Source: Peptoniphilaceae bacterium AMB_02 (lineage in GTDB: Bacteria; Bacillota; Clostridia; Tissierellales; Peptoniphilaceae). From it: a stretch of 64,000 nucleotides of DNA. The stretch is taken from contig CP143259.1 in the NCBI GenBank assembly GCA_036321625.1, positions 2,344,001 to 2,408,000 of the forward strand, read 5' to 3'. A model generated the notes under the pieces. It was given only the letters and a program-made list of their open reading frames with translations. It was not told where the DNA came from and searched no databases. Shown here piece after piece: positions 36,244-45,337 of the stretch (the stretch's first letter is position 1; every line of letters starts with the position of its first letter). The translations under genes were made by a program, and so were the position numbers.

Positions 36244-36810
36244 CTATAGTTTAAATATTACACCTATGACAGCACCTGCTATTATCAATGCTATCGGATG
36301 GATTCTAGGGATTTTATAATGGATTAAAAACATTATTGAAAAGAGTATTAGTGGTCCAATTTTAAATAGATCCATTAGATAATTCGTCTGTTTAAAGATA
36401 TTGTAGCTGAATAGACTGACCGCGAAGATCTCGCCCATCGCTCCGAATACCAGACCTGCAGTCGCCGGTCTGATTCCATAAAACGAATCCATCATCAATC
36501 TGCTTTCTCTATATTTTACTATTACATTGATTATCAAAATAATTATTATAATGGACGGAAGTGCCAATGCACTTGTAGATACTATGGCTCCGGGAACACC
36601 CGCCACTTTCATGCCCACATATGTCGCCATATTTGTTCCTATCGCTCCCGGGGTTGATTCTGATATAGCAATCATATCCAGTAATTCCGAACTCGTAAAC
36701 CACCCGTATTTTACAGACATCTGCTTTAAAAAGGGTATTGTTGCAGGTCCTCCTCCTATTGAGAAAAGTCCCGCTTTAAAAAATTCAATAAACAGCAATA
36801 AATATATCAT
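36244..36810 (-). CDS. Chromate transporter (CHR) family protein, second half
   Basis: 188 residues, five or six membrane segments, with the CHR motifs FSIGGGPATIPF (about 17-28) and SESTPGAIGTNMATYVG (about 50-66). Overlaps the paralogous half upstream by 4 bp; two short CHR proteins form the transporter in Firmicutes. Known family members export chromate, but the native substrate in anaerobes is unclear. Confidence 0.9.
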   Translation of the reverse strand: MIYLLLFIEFFKAGLFSIGGGPATIPFLKQMSVKYGWFTSSELLDMIAISESTPGAIGTNMATYVGMKVAGVPGAIVSTSALALPSIIIIILIINVIVKYRESRLMMDSFYGIRPATAGLVFGAMGEIFAVSLFSYNIFKQTNYLMDLFKIGPLILFSIMFLIHYKIPRIHPIALIIAGAVIGVIFKL

Positions 36811-37367
36811 CTTCTTACCCCCTTAGAAATCATTCCCGTTAGAGCGGCAAAAACTACCACGGGAATGGGGGATATTTCGAGTATGGCAATCATTATAAAT
36901 GAAGCGATAAAAATCAATCCGGTAATTAAATCTACTACGCCAATCTTAGCCATTTTAATTACAGTATGACCTATTAAGGCGCATACCGTGATTCTTATCC
37001 CATTGAATGCATATTGCAGATATTCATTATTTGAATACCTGAAGATTAGGGATGCAAGTAAGGTTATCAGTAAAAATGCCGGTAGCAAAAAAGAAAATGC
37101 CGCTATAAAAGCACCTAGAATACCTCTTTTTTTATAACCTATAATGGTAGATACATTGATGGCTATAATCCCGGGTGTCATCTGTCCAATGGAGTAATAA
37201 TCGATTAATTCCTCTTCAGAAGCCCATTTATGATTGTCTACAACTTCTCTTTTGAGTATGGGAAGCATCGCAAGACCGCCCCCAAATGTGAATGCTCCAA
37301 TCCTTAAAAAGGTAAAGAAGAGAGTTGTGTAACTCGTTCTCTCTTCAACATCTCTTTTCCCATCCAT
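36807..37367 (-). CDS. Chromate transporter (CHR) family protein, first half
   Basis: 186 residues with FTFGGGLAMLPIL (about 26-38) and GQMTPGIIAINVSTIIGY (about 70). Paired with the next gene by a 4-bp overlap. The stop of the HAD phosphatase gene at 37371 lies just downstream on the same strand order, so the genes are packed with 3-bp spacing. Confidence 0.9.
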   Translation of the reverse strand: MDGKRDVEERTSYTTLFFTFLRIGAFTFGGGLAMLPILKREVVDNHKWASEEELIDYYSIGQMTPGIIAINVSTIIGYKKRGILGAFIAAFSFLLPAFLLITLLASLIFRYSNNEYLQYAFNGIRITVCALIGHTVIKMAKIGVVDLITGLIFIASFIMIAILEISPIPVVVFAALTGMISKGVRR

Positions 37368-37370
37368 AAT

Positions 37371-38018
37371 CTATATCCTATTTACATCTAATTGATGAAA
37401 TCCCTCAAGGTATATCTTGGAGATTTTTCTTAATGCTCTTTGTTCTGCAATGCTTGTGAAATCCTCGACTCCCACCGGTATCATCCCAAGTTTTACAGCA
37501 TTTTCAAGAGCATATAAAGCATCGTCAAAAACATATGTCTTATGAGCCTCTGTACCAAGTCTTGACCTTGCTATTCTAAAAAATTCAAGCTCACCTTTTT
37601 CCAAACCCGCGATATCAGGTGTAAGGGTAAATTGCATAAATTTGGATAGTCCAAGTCTATCAATTGCCTTTAAAGCCAGTGAACTGTCTGTAGCTGTAGT
37701 GATACACATCTTTATTCCCATATCATGCAGTTCTGTTAATTTATCATATACTCCCGGTTTTAGCTCAAATTTTTCTGAATAATAGGATTCCAAGGTTTCA
37801 TACATAAAATCCATCATATCGTCCAGAGTTATATTCATCCCATATACTTTATTAAAATACTTCGGTGCTTCATTCAGTCCAATGGCTTTTAGCTCCTCGG
37901 TAGACTTGGGATCATAAACAAGTCCTCTTGATTCCACGAAGTATTTATCCAGACTCTGCCAAACATGCATTGAATCTATTAGAGTGCCATCTAAATCAAA
38001 GAGTATCCCCTTCATCAA
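37371..38018 (-). CDS. HAD-superfamily phosphatase (subfamily IA, beta-phosphoglucomutase-like)
   Basis: 215 residues: motif I LFDLDGTLIDS (7-17, nucleophile Asp), a helical cap (about 20-85), motif II ITTATDSS (about 112), motif III lysine near the KGELEFF segment and motif IV FDDALYALE (about 170). Small-molecule phosphatase; substrate cannot be told. AGGAGGG precedes the ATG. 3 bp downstream lies the chromate-type pair. Confidence 0.85.
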   Translation of the reverse strand: MMKGILFDLDGTLIDSMHVWQSLDKYFVESRGLVYDPKSTEELKAIGLNEAPKYFNKVYGMNITLDDMMDFMYETLESYYSEKFELKPGVYDKLTELHDMGIKMCITTATDSSLALKAIDRLGLSKFMQFTLTPDIAGLEKGELEFFRIARSRLGTEAHKTYVFDDALYALENAVKLGMIPVGVEDFTSIAEQRALRKISKIYLEGFHQLDVNRI

Positions 38019-38161
38019 ATCCCTCCTTCATTATATTAAATAAAAATTAATCGTTAATTTAAAATTACATATCTATTTTAGCCTACTTCCAATATAATTA
38101 CCAGTTATAGTATTTGCGAATTATATATATGTCTATTCTGGTGAGTTTTATATCAATATAA

Positions 38162-38199
38162 AAAAGACGAAACCGTTATTAATTAACAGTTTCGTCTTT
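38162..38199. terminator. Terminator downstream of carbamate kinase
   Basis: AAAAAGACGAAAC / GTTTCGTCTTTG stem with an inner GTTA..TAAC pairing; ends the ornithine-locus transcript 8 bp after the native arcC stop. Confidence 0.75.
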
Positions 38200-38206
38200 G
38201 TCTATT

Positions 38207-39138
38207 CTATTTTTTTATCCAGGTTCCGGTTTTTCCGTCCAAACCTTCAATCGCCTTATCTAGCGAAGTAATTAGAGCACTTGCATTATCTTTTGATTTA
38301 ACAAAACTAAGTGCAGCTTCTCTATTTTAGGTTTCATTGAACCTTCAGCAAATTCCTTTTGCTCAATATACTTTTCTATTTCTTCAACACTCAGTGAATC
38401 CAACCACTCCTGCTCCGGTGTTCCGAATCTGATGGCTACTTTTTCTACAGCTGTTAGAATTATCAAAGTATCGGCATTTACAAGTTCAGCAAGTTTTGCG
38501 GTGGTAAAGTCCTTGTCGATGACTGCAGGAACTCCGACATAATTGTTGTTTTCGTCAACTACCGGAATCCCGCCCCCTCCTGCTGCAATTACGATTACTC
38601 CATTGTCGTATAGCATTTCAATGGCTGCTTTCTCGACAATGTCAATTGGTTTTGGAGAAGGAACTACACGTCTGTATCCACGACCTGCGTCTTCTTTAAA
38701 TATAAGTCCTGTCTCTTGCAGTTTTTCAGCTTCTTCTTTTGTATAGAAAGAACCTATAGGTTTTGTAGGATTTTCAAATGCAGGGTCCTTTGAATCTACC
38801 TGAACCTGAGTAACTACAGAAGCTACAGTAATATCCATATTTCTCGATCTTAGTTCGTTTACTATGGCATTTTGAAGATGGTATCCGATATAGCCTTGGC
38901 TCATCGCCCCACATTCCGGAAATGGCATGGCAGGTGTTTTGGCTTCTGATTTTGAAGAAGTATCCATGGCTAAATTTATCATACCAACTTGTGGTCCGTT
39001 TCCGTGCGAGATAATAACTTTATTACCCGCTGCAACCAAGTCTACTATGGATTTTGCAGTTTCTTTTACTGCTGCTTTTTGCTCTTCGGGAGAATTACCA
39101 AGGGCATTTCCCCCAAGTGCCAATACTATTTTATTCAT
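38207..39138 (-). pseudogene. arcC: Carbamate kinase, frameshifted near the 3' end
   Basis: Makes ATP from carbamoyl phosphate and ADP. Residues 1-270 are typical: LALGGNALGN (5-14), ISHGNGPQVGM (about 44), IAAGGGGIPVV (about 204) and DKDFTTAKLA (about 230). Near 38320 one base is missing (GAG-AAGCTG for GAG GAA GCT). The frame as read ends at 38272 with unrelated residues; adding the base restores EAALSFVKSK ... KTGTWIKK ending at 38207, the normal C-terminus. Only the last 38 residues are affected, so this may be a sequencing error or a recent loss. First enzyme pair partner of OTC in the same locus. Confidence 0.85.
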
Positions 39139-39156
39139 TTTCTACTCCCCTTCTTT

Positions 39157-40251
39157 TTAGTTATTTAGGGCTCTATCTACATTTCTTATAAAGTCCTGTG
39201 CATTGGTTACAATAGAAACGGCTGTTAATGTTCCTCTATCAGCTAATTTATTTACAGCAAACTCCTGAATATCTATCGTATACATGTAAACAGGTCTTAC
39301 TTCGTTGTCAAATACATTGTATGATGGTGTCATGTTTCCTGTAGCAATGGTAAATAGTATTGCCGACATCATTATTATGGTTGAAGTCTTCTTAGCATGA
39401 GTACGCATCACATTTTGAGCTTCATATACATTGTTTATGGTTTCAGGAAGACCCAATCTGTCTCTTATAGTTCCGGCCAACACAAAAGGTACATCCATTT
39501 CCACGCAGGCTTTAATAAAACCGTCTTTAACCTGTCCTGACTCTACCAGTGCTTTTGTAGATCCATATTTCCTGGCAAGGTTTATAGTCGCATAGAGATT
39601 CCTGGTAGTATTTTGTTCTTTTTCGAATGTCTTTTGACCCCATACTGTATTATATAATCCCTTTTCAAGGTCGAAAGCAGCAGTTTCTGTACCGCAGAAG
39701 ATGGCTTGAACATAACCTTCTCTTATAAGCCTTTCAAGTGCAAGTCTTGAATCTCTGTCAAGAGCAAGCGCAGTTCCGACTATTAAAGTTACGTAACCAT
39801 TATTTGCTTTTTCATGTCTCAATACATCATATAAGGTGTCGTAATCAACAGAGAATGCAGTTTCTCTTGAACGTCCGGATCTAAAGGCAAATGTGTCTTG
39901 AGTTTCCTCTTCTTCAAGGAATCCTTGAGTCCAAACATAGATGCCCTCAGAAGCATCTTCTGTTCTTCCTATAACAACTTTATCACCTTTTTTTAGATTA
40001 CGGAATTCAACTATATCCACTCTCTCATGTCCGGGAGTATCGTCTGCAACACATACAGTATCCATTCTGGACTCAGCTGCCAGCACCCATTTCCCGTTGA
40101 TTTTGAAATACTCAGGATATACTGAAAGTGCATGATAGTTTCTAGGACTTATTCCATCTCTTGTAACCTCTTCAAGAGTTGCATTCGGTGCATTCTTAAA
40201 CATATCTTTTTCAAAGTCAGGATGATGATATTTTGGTAATTCGAATTTCAT
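39157..40251 (-). CDS. TIGR00300-type (ornithine cyclodeaminase-like) protein, paralogue B
   Basis: 364 residues. Matches the two-part TIGR00300/LOR-SDH family, in which the C-terminal Rossmann-like domain of archaeal and cyanobacterial (ArgZ/AgrE) members is an NAD-dependent ornithine cyclodeaminase. Recognisable segments: LIREGYVQAIFCGTETAAFDLE (family pattern LIREGYVDALLAGNALAVHDIE) and DVPFVLAGTIRDRLGLPETI. The usual SIRDDGPLP loop is changed to TIRDRLGLP. Lies 2 bp after its paralogue and before arcC. May act in a complex with paralogue A; reaction on ornithine is inferred from family and neighbours. Confidence 0.75.
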   Translation of the reverse strand: MKFELPKYHHPDFEKDMFKNAPNATLEEVTRDGISPRNYHALSVYPEYFKINGKWVLAAESRMDTVCVADDTPGHERVDIVEFRNLKKGDKVVIGRTEDASEGIYVWTQGFLEEEETQDTFAFRSGRSRETAFSVDYDTLYDVLRHEKANNGYVTLIVGTALALDRDSRLALERLIREGYVQAIFCGTETAAFDLEKGLYNTVWGQKTFEKEQNTTRNLYATINLARKYGSTKALVESGQVKDGFIKACVEMDVPFVLAGTIRDRLGLPETINNVYEAQNVMRTHAKKTSTIIMMSAILFTIATGNMTPSYNVFDNEVRPVYMYTIDIQEFAVNKLADRGTLTAVSIVTNAQDFIRNVDRALNN

Positions 40252-40253
40252 AA

Positions 40254-41426
40254 CTATATTTCTCCTTTCCTTTCAGTTTCATGAGTTTCTACTTCTACGT
40301 ATTCCATCTCAGGTACTTCCATTTCATTTGCAAACACCTTGTCTGCAGGTGTTATAAGTGCTTTTTCACAGTTTACTACGAAGTCTTGGACATTTGTAAT
40401 CATTGGCACGAAAGCCATAAGTTCTCTCGCAGCACCAACTTTATTTACTACGTTTTCTGTGATATCTATCGCATACATGTACACAGGAGTAATTCTTCCG
40501 TCTTTTCTAATTCTGTATCCTGATGCCATATTTGCAGCTGATAGACTGTGCAGCATTGTTGCAATACAGATTACAAGCGTTGCTTTATCCAGTTCTTTTT
40601 TAGTTTCAGAAAGTGCTCTGTCTGTTTCTGCAATAACTTCAGGAAGAGGTCCGTCATCTCTTATGGAGCCTGATAATACAAACGGAATATCCATATCTGA
40701 TAGAGTTTTGATAATTCCGTCTTTTACATTTCCTCCGGCTATAAATTCTTTTATTGATCCTATGCTTCTTACTTCATTTAATAAATCCAAGTGATTGTAG
40801 TGACCCATTGGCACATTTTCTTGAGTATAGATATTTTGACCCAGTGCAGTTTGCAAGAATCCACCTTCAAGGTCATGAGTACACATTGCATTACCACCTA
40901 ATAAACTGTGGATGTATCCATTTTCAGCCAGTTTATTAAGAGCTCTTCTCGTATCGTAATCAAATACAACCGAAGGTCCAAGTACCCATACGATATATCC
41001 GTCTTCACTGTCTCTTTCGTGCTGCATAAGTTCAAATAAAAAGTCATAGTCTTCGGAGAATGAAGTTTCTACAGCCTTTCCTGCAGTTGAATAAATTGAA
41101 GTTGGGAATCCTTCCTTGTATACAAGTATTCCATCGTCCAATGATCCGGTTTTAGAAAGTACTACGCGATCACCTTTTACAAGTTCTCTAATCTCTTTAA
41201 TTACTATCTTATGATACTCAACAACTGCCACACAATTTAGAGAATTGTGTTCCGGTAATAACCATTGACCTTCATATTTATAGAATGTCGGCATATGTGA
41301 GGTTAAGTAAAACATATCAGGTGCCACTCCGTCCTTTTCAACAATTCCTATCGAAATCGAAGGAGCATTTTGATATTTTTCTTCTTTAAAATTCGGTAAT
41401 GTAAACTCAGGTATTTTAAATGTCAT
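40254..41426 (-). CDS. TIGR00300-type (ornithine cyclodeaminase-like) protein, paralogue A
   Basis: 390 residues with the same two-domain layout as the next gene but keeping the canonical SIRDDGPLPEVI motif (about 263-274) and LAENGYIHSLLGGNAMCTHD, plus a 25-residue acidic C-terminal tail. ATMLHSLSAANMASG corresponds to the archaeal ATMLHSIAVGNMLPS segment. By family it would convert ornithine to proline and ammonia using NAD. It starts 10 bp after the AAA+ gene and is one of a diverged tandem pair. Confidence 0.78.
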   Translation of the reverse strand: MTFKIPEFTLPNFKEEKYQNAPSISIGIVEKDGVAPDMFYLTSHMPTFYKYEGQWLLPEHNSLNCVAVVEYHKIVIKEIRELVKGDRVVLSKTGSLDDGILVYKEGFPTSIYSTAGKAVETSFSEDYDFLFELMQHERDSEDGYIVWVLGPSVVFDYDTRRALNKLAENGYIHSLLGGNAMCTHDLEGGFLQTALGQNIYTQENVPMGHYNHLDLLNEVRSIGSIKEFIAGGNVKDGIIKTLSDMDIPFVLSGSIRDDGPLPEVIAETDRALSETKKELDKATLVICIATMLHSLSAANMASGYRIRKDGRITPVYMYAIDITENVVNKVGAARELMAFVPMITNVQDFVVNCEKALITPADKVFANEMEVPEMEYVEVETHETERKGEI

Positions 41427-41436
41427 ATTATCCTCC

Positions 41437-43968
41437 CTAATCTTTATTTTTTTCTATTATTAACTTAAATTCTTTATCTTCATCCAAGCTTAAAGTCAGT
41501 GTTGAGAAACTATCCAATTCACTCTCCAGATTGCTGGCACATATCAAAGTTGCAATATTCTGTTCAACCAGTTTCTTTATACCTCTTGAGTCTAAGTTCT
41601 CTGAAAATGACCTTTGAGTTAAATCCTCGAGAAATTCATCTGTCCATATTAAACTTATCTGCCTTTCGCTCAATTCATCTGCAAGTTTCTTCAAATTGAG
41701 TTCAATTAGCTTTTTGGTTGTGTTTTTGTTTACTTCTTCCAAGCGGAACACATAATCCACGTATTTATCTATATCGGATTTTAACTTTGACTTAACTGCC
41801 CCGAAATCTTCGCCCGGATCCGTAGTCATAGTCAAAATTATAATTGTATTTTTTAAATTTATACTTCTGCCTTTATTATCCTTTAGTTTACCTTCATGAA
41901 CCATTTGAACGATTAAACTCTGGACTTCTATATGGGAATTATTGATATTATCAAAAAGAACAATACTATAAGGTTTGGTTCTAAGTGCTTCTGTCAATAT
42001 TCCTCCAAACTCATAACCCACATATCCCGGAGGTGCCCCTATTAATTTTGTAATGGTGGACTTGTCGGTAAACTCACTCATGTCAAATCTGATAAGACTC
42101 TTCTCTCCATCGTAAATATATTTGGATAAGAGTTCTGCAATATAGCTTTTACCTGAACCCGGAGGACCATATATAAGAAAACTTCCTATTGGCTTATGTC
42201 TTGATATCAGTCCCGACTCTGAAATCATATATGTATTAATGATTTTTGATATTACTTCGTCTCCACCTACAAATTCCTCATTCAACCTGGCTTTTATTTC
42301 CTTAATATTCTGTAATTTGTCCAAATGCAGTTTTCCTGTTGGCATCCCAGACATAATAGAAATAATCTCTCTAACTTCGTCTTCGGTTACCTTGGTCTGT
42401 AGTGGATAATAGGGTTCACAGTTTTCATAAGAGTTTAACTTTTTCTCAAGCTTTCCTTCTGTTTTTAGCAGATCGTCCAGTTTATCGAAATCATGTTCTT
42501 CTTTGACTCTCTCTATTTCAATCCTTATTAATTCCAATTCCCTTTCGAGTCTTACTATATTTTCCTGTCTCTCTTTTTCCAGATTATATAGTTCTGTTCG
42601 TTCTTCGAGTTTCTTCTTAAGCTCTTCTATCTCTGTTTCTTTTTCCAGCATTCTATGTTTAGAAATAGCATCATCTTCATTTTTTAATGTAATTCTTTCC
42701 ATTTCGACTTTTACAATATTTCTATGAAGATCGTCCAGTTCCATTGGCTTTTGGTCTCTAACCATCTTTACCAATGCACAAGCCTCATCGATTACATCTA
42801 TTACAACATCCGGAAGCTTTCTCTCGGTTAGGAATCTCTTGGAAAGCCTTACAGCCTCAGTCAAGGCAGGATCGGTAATTCTCACCATATGATGGTTCTC
42901 ATACTTTGCTTTGATTCCCCTCATTATAGCGATAGTGGCTTCCACACTCGGCTCCTCTATCAAAATCTTTTGGAATCTTCTATCAAGTGCTCCGTCTACC
43001 TCGATATATTTTCTATATTCATCAATGGTGGTGGCTCCTATGGTCAGAATCTCTCCTCGTGCCAGCATTGGTTTTAACATATTTGCAGTATCCATAGTTC
43101 CTGAGGTATTGCCTGCTCCGACTATATTGTGTAATTCATCTATAAACAGGATTATCTTACCTTCAGAATCCCTTATTAGCTCAAGAAGCTTTTGTAATCT
43201 TTCCTCGAAGTCACCCCTAAACTTTGCACCTGCTATAAGAGATGTCATATCCAGTGAAAACACGAGTTTTCCTTTTAGATTGTCCGGTACATCGCCTTTT
43301 ACAATTCTTTGAACAATTCCCTCAACTATTGCAGTCTTTCCAACTCCCGGTTCACCTATCAATACGGGATTGTTCTTAATACGTCTTGAGAGTATCCTTA
43401 TTGCGTTTCTAATCTCTTCTTCTCTTCCGATTAAAGGATCAAGTCTTCCCTCCATGGCTTCTTTAGTCAGGTCTCTACCATACTTGGATAGAGTCTGAAC
43501 GGTCTCTTGTGAAATACCGTTCATAAATCCTTCGTTAAATTTTTTCGAGATTTGTTTAGTCAATCCAGCATAATCCAAGCCATGTATTTTGGCCAATTTT
43601 GCAGTAGCCATATCTTCTTCTCTAAGCAAGGCCAGTAATAGATGTTCCAAGGACACGAGCTCTTCATAGAAATTTCTAGATATCTCTTCAGATATGAGAA
43701 GTGCCCTTTGATGTGATCTACTTGTATACAGACTGGTAAGCCCCTTTGACGAGCGTAGTTTATCTACTGCATTTTCAGTTGCATCTTCCAATTCCTGAAC
43801 TATGACCCCCATGGAGGTCAAATGCTCTCTTATAGAAATGTCTTGATACTGCAGTATCGATAATAGCAAGTGTAAGTCGGTTACTTCTGAATTACTCTTA
43901 CGTATAGCTATTTGATTGGCAGCTTTTATTACATTTATAGCAGATTGTGAATATTTATAGATATCCAT
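41437..43968 (-). CDS. ClpC/ClpB-type double AAA+ ATPase with degenerate second site
   Basis: 843 residues. Clp N domain (about 1-145), AAA-1 with Walker A GEPGVGKTAIVEG (about 205), Walker B FIDELHN and arginine finger DRRFQK, a coiled-coil middle segment (about 400-500, Glu/Lys rich), and AAA-2 with Walker A GPPGSGKSYIAEL. In AAA-2 Walker B reads LFDNINNSH, so the catalytic Glu is Asn, and sensor-1 Asn is Thr (LTMTTDPG). No LGF/IGF ClpP-docking loop is seen. It abuts the YjiH-type transporter gene and precedes the TIGR00300 pair. Probably a locus-specific unfoldase or assembly factor; target unknown. Confidence 0.85.
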   Translation of the reverse strand: MDIYKYSQSAINVIKAANQIAIRKSNSEVTDLHLLLSILQYQDISIREHLTSMGVIVQELEDATENAVDKLRSSKGLTSLYTSRSHQRALLISEEISRNFYEELVSLEHLLLALLREEDMATAKLAKIHGLDYAGLTKQISKKFNEGFMNGISQETVQTLSKYGRDLTKEAMEGRLDPLIGREEEIRNAIRILSRRIKNNPVLIGEPGVGKTAIVEGIVQRIVKGDVPDNLKGKLVFSLDMTSLIAGAKFRGDFEERLQKLLELIRDSEGKIILFIDELHNIVGAGNTSGTMDTANMLKPMLARGEILTIGATTIDEYRKYIEVDGALDRRFQKILIEEPSVEATIAIMRGIKAKYENHHMVRITDPALTEAVRLSKRFLTERKLPDVVIDVIDEACALVKMVRDQKPMELDDLHRNIVKVEMERITLKNEDDAISKHRMLEKETEIEELKKKLEERTELYNLEKERQENIVRLERELELIRIEIERVKEEHDFDKLDDLLKTEGKLEKKLNSYENCEPYYPLQTKVTEDEVREIISIMSGMPTGKLHLDKLQNIKEIKARLNEEFVGGDEVISKIINTYMISESGLISRHKPIGSFLIYGPPGSGKSYIAELLSKYIYDGEKSLIRFDMSEFTDKSTITKLIGAPPGYVGYEFGGILTEALRTKPYSIVLFDNINNSHIEVQSLIVQMVHEGKLKDNKGRSINLKNTIIILTMTTDPGEDFGAVKSKLKSDIDKYVDYVFRLEEVNKNTTKKLIELNLKKLADELSERQISLIWTDEFLEDLTQRSFSENLDSRGIKKLVEQNIATLICASNLESELDSFSTLTLSLDEDKEFKLIIEKNKD

Positions 43969-45123
43969 TTAACCCAAGAACCCCCAAATCAGATGCGCGG
44001 CTATACCTGCACCCAATCCTCCAATAGTATGAGAGAAAATTGCATTTCCCGTCATCTCTTTTGTTTTTAATGCGTCCATCATCGCAATATGTGTAGATAA
44101 GTATCCACTCCAACACATACAGATAGAAGTAAATACCGCAATGTCATTGCCATTTATGGTACCCCTTGCAGCCATATCCGACACCATTCCAATAGCAGCT
44201 CCGGAACTTCCAAGTGCGGTAATCGGAATTGCTATAGCTTCAGGAGTACTGAATCCGAATAGTGGATTGATTATAAAGCTTAATTTTTGGCCTATATAAG
44301 GAAGTAGTGGAATCCCTTGATTTGCAGATCCGTCATATCCATTAGGTCCGGCACCATTGGTAAGCATGAGTACTATTGTACAGATAAGCAGTACCCCGGG
44401 AATAATTGAAAGTCCCATATCTACTCCGACCTTACCTCCGTCAAGTAGAGATTGAATGAATCTTCCCCCAATGGATCCTTCTCTAACTCTTCTTGTTCCC
44501 TCGGGAATCGGATCCGTAATATCACACTCTACCATTTCCGTAGTGCCATAATATTTTTTTGTTTTTGAAATCATCAATCTAACAGAAATAATACTTCCGA
44601 CCACAGCCCCAAGCACTCCTATAAGCGCTCCTTTGATAGCCCCTTCTACAGGAAAAGCCATCATAGATGTACAAGTGATTAGCCCCATTCCATAAGCAGT
44701 ACCAAGATTGGTAAGAGCCGGCATTTGATATTTTTTAAAGTACTTTCTAAAATTGTCATCATAGGCAAGTGTCAGTATCGCAGGATTGTCCGACATAAAA
44801 CAGTTCAAAACACCTAGTGAGCTTGCACCTGGCAGATCATAAACCGGTTTCATAACCACGGATAGTGCTCTGTTTATTAGAGCGATTACTCCAAATTCAG
44901 AAAACACCCCTGAAATACCTCCGGCTAATACTGCGACAGCCATTAGGTAAAAACATACATTTCTTAAAAGGTCAAAAGCCGTATTCATCATGGTTTTAAC
45001 CATATTGGTTCCACCCATTATATTACCTAAATATATAAATCCGGTTAGAAATATCGCTAAAAATACAGGAGCCTCAAGACCCAGCTCTTTTTTATATAAT
45101 TTATAATTTTGTCTATCTTCCAT
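43969..45123 (-). CDS. YjiH/nucleoside-recognition (Gate) domain membrane transporter
   Basis: 384 residues, about ten membrane segments with the Gate-type pattern GGISGVFSEFGVIALINRAL and LNCFMSDNPAILTLAYDD. Homologues of this type lie beside amino-acid catabolic genes, and its place between OTC and the ornithine-cyclodeaminase-like genes suggests it carries the locus substrate (citrulline, ornithine or product). The stop abuts the AAA+ start. Specificity is inference. Confidence 0.75.
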   Translation of the reverse strand: MEDRQNYKLYKKELGLEAPVFLAIFLTGFIYLGNIMGGTNMVKTMMNTAFDLLRNVCFYLMAVAVLAGGISGVFSEFGVIALINRALSVVMKPVYDLPGASSLGVLNCFMSDNPAILTLAYDDNFRKYFKKYQMPALTNLGTAYGMGLITCTSMMAFPVEGAIKGALIGVLGAVVGSIISVRLMISKTKKYYGTTEMVECDITDPIPEGTRRVREGSIGGRFIQSLLDGGKVGVDMGLSIIPGVLLICTIVLMLTNGAGPNGYDGSANQGIPLLPYIGQKLSFIINPLFGFSTPEAIAIPITALGSSGAAIGMVSDMAARGTINGNDIAVFTSICMCWSGYLSTHIAMMDALKTKEMTGNAIFSHTIGGLGAGIAAHLIWGFLG

Positions 45124-45296
45124 CTAATACCATCCTTCTACAGGTAGTGAAAGTTAATTTACTTAAGTCAATATTAAATATGATTTAAGTGCATAAAATT
45201 TATAGCATACTGTTCCAATTCTATGTATTACTCAAGTAAATTATTTTTGTTTTAACTATCTAATGCTTTAACGTAGTCTCAAATTGTATTTTAGTT

Positions 45297-45327
45297 GAAA
45301 GAAAGCTCATAATATGAGCTTTCTTTC
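45297..45327. terminator. Hairpin after ornithine carbamoyltransferase
   Basis: GAAAGAAAGCTCATA / TATGAGCTTTCTTTC perfect 15-bp stem, 10 bp beyond the OTC stop; bidirectional T-rich. Suggests OTC is transcribed separately from, or partially read through into, the transporter operon. Confidence 0.75.
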
Positions 45328-45337
45328 ATAATAACTA

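Noticed and set aside
38272-39138. Carbamate kinase with a natural stop at 38272
   Set aside because: The last residues do not fit the family, while the normal C-terminus is encoded in the next frame down to 38207.
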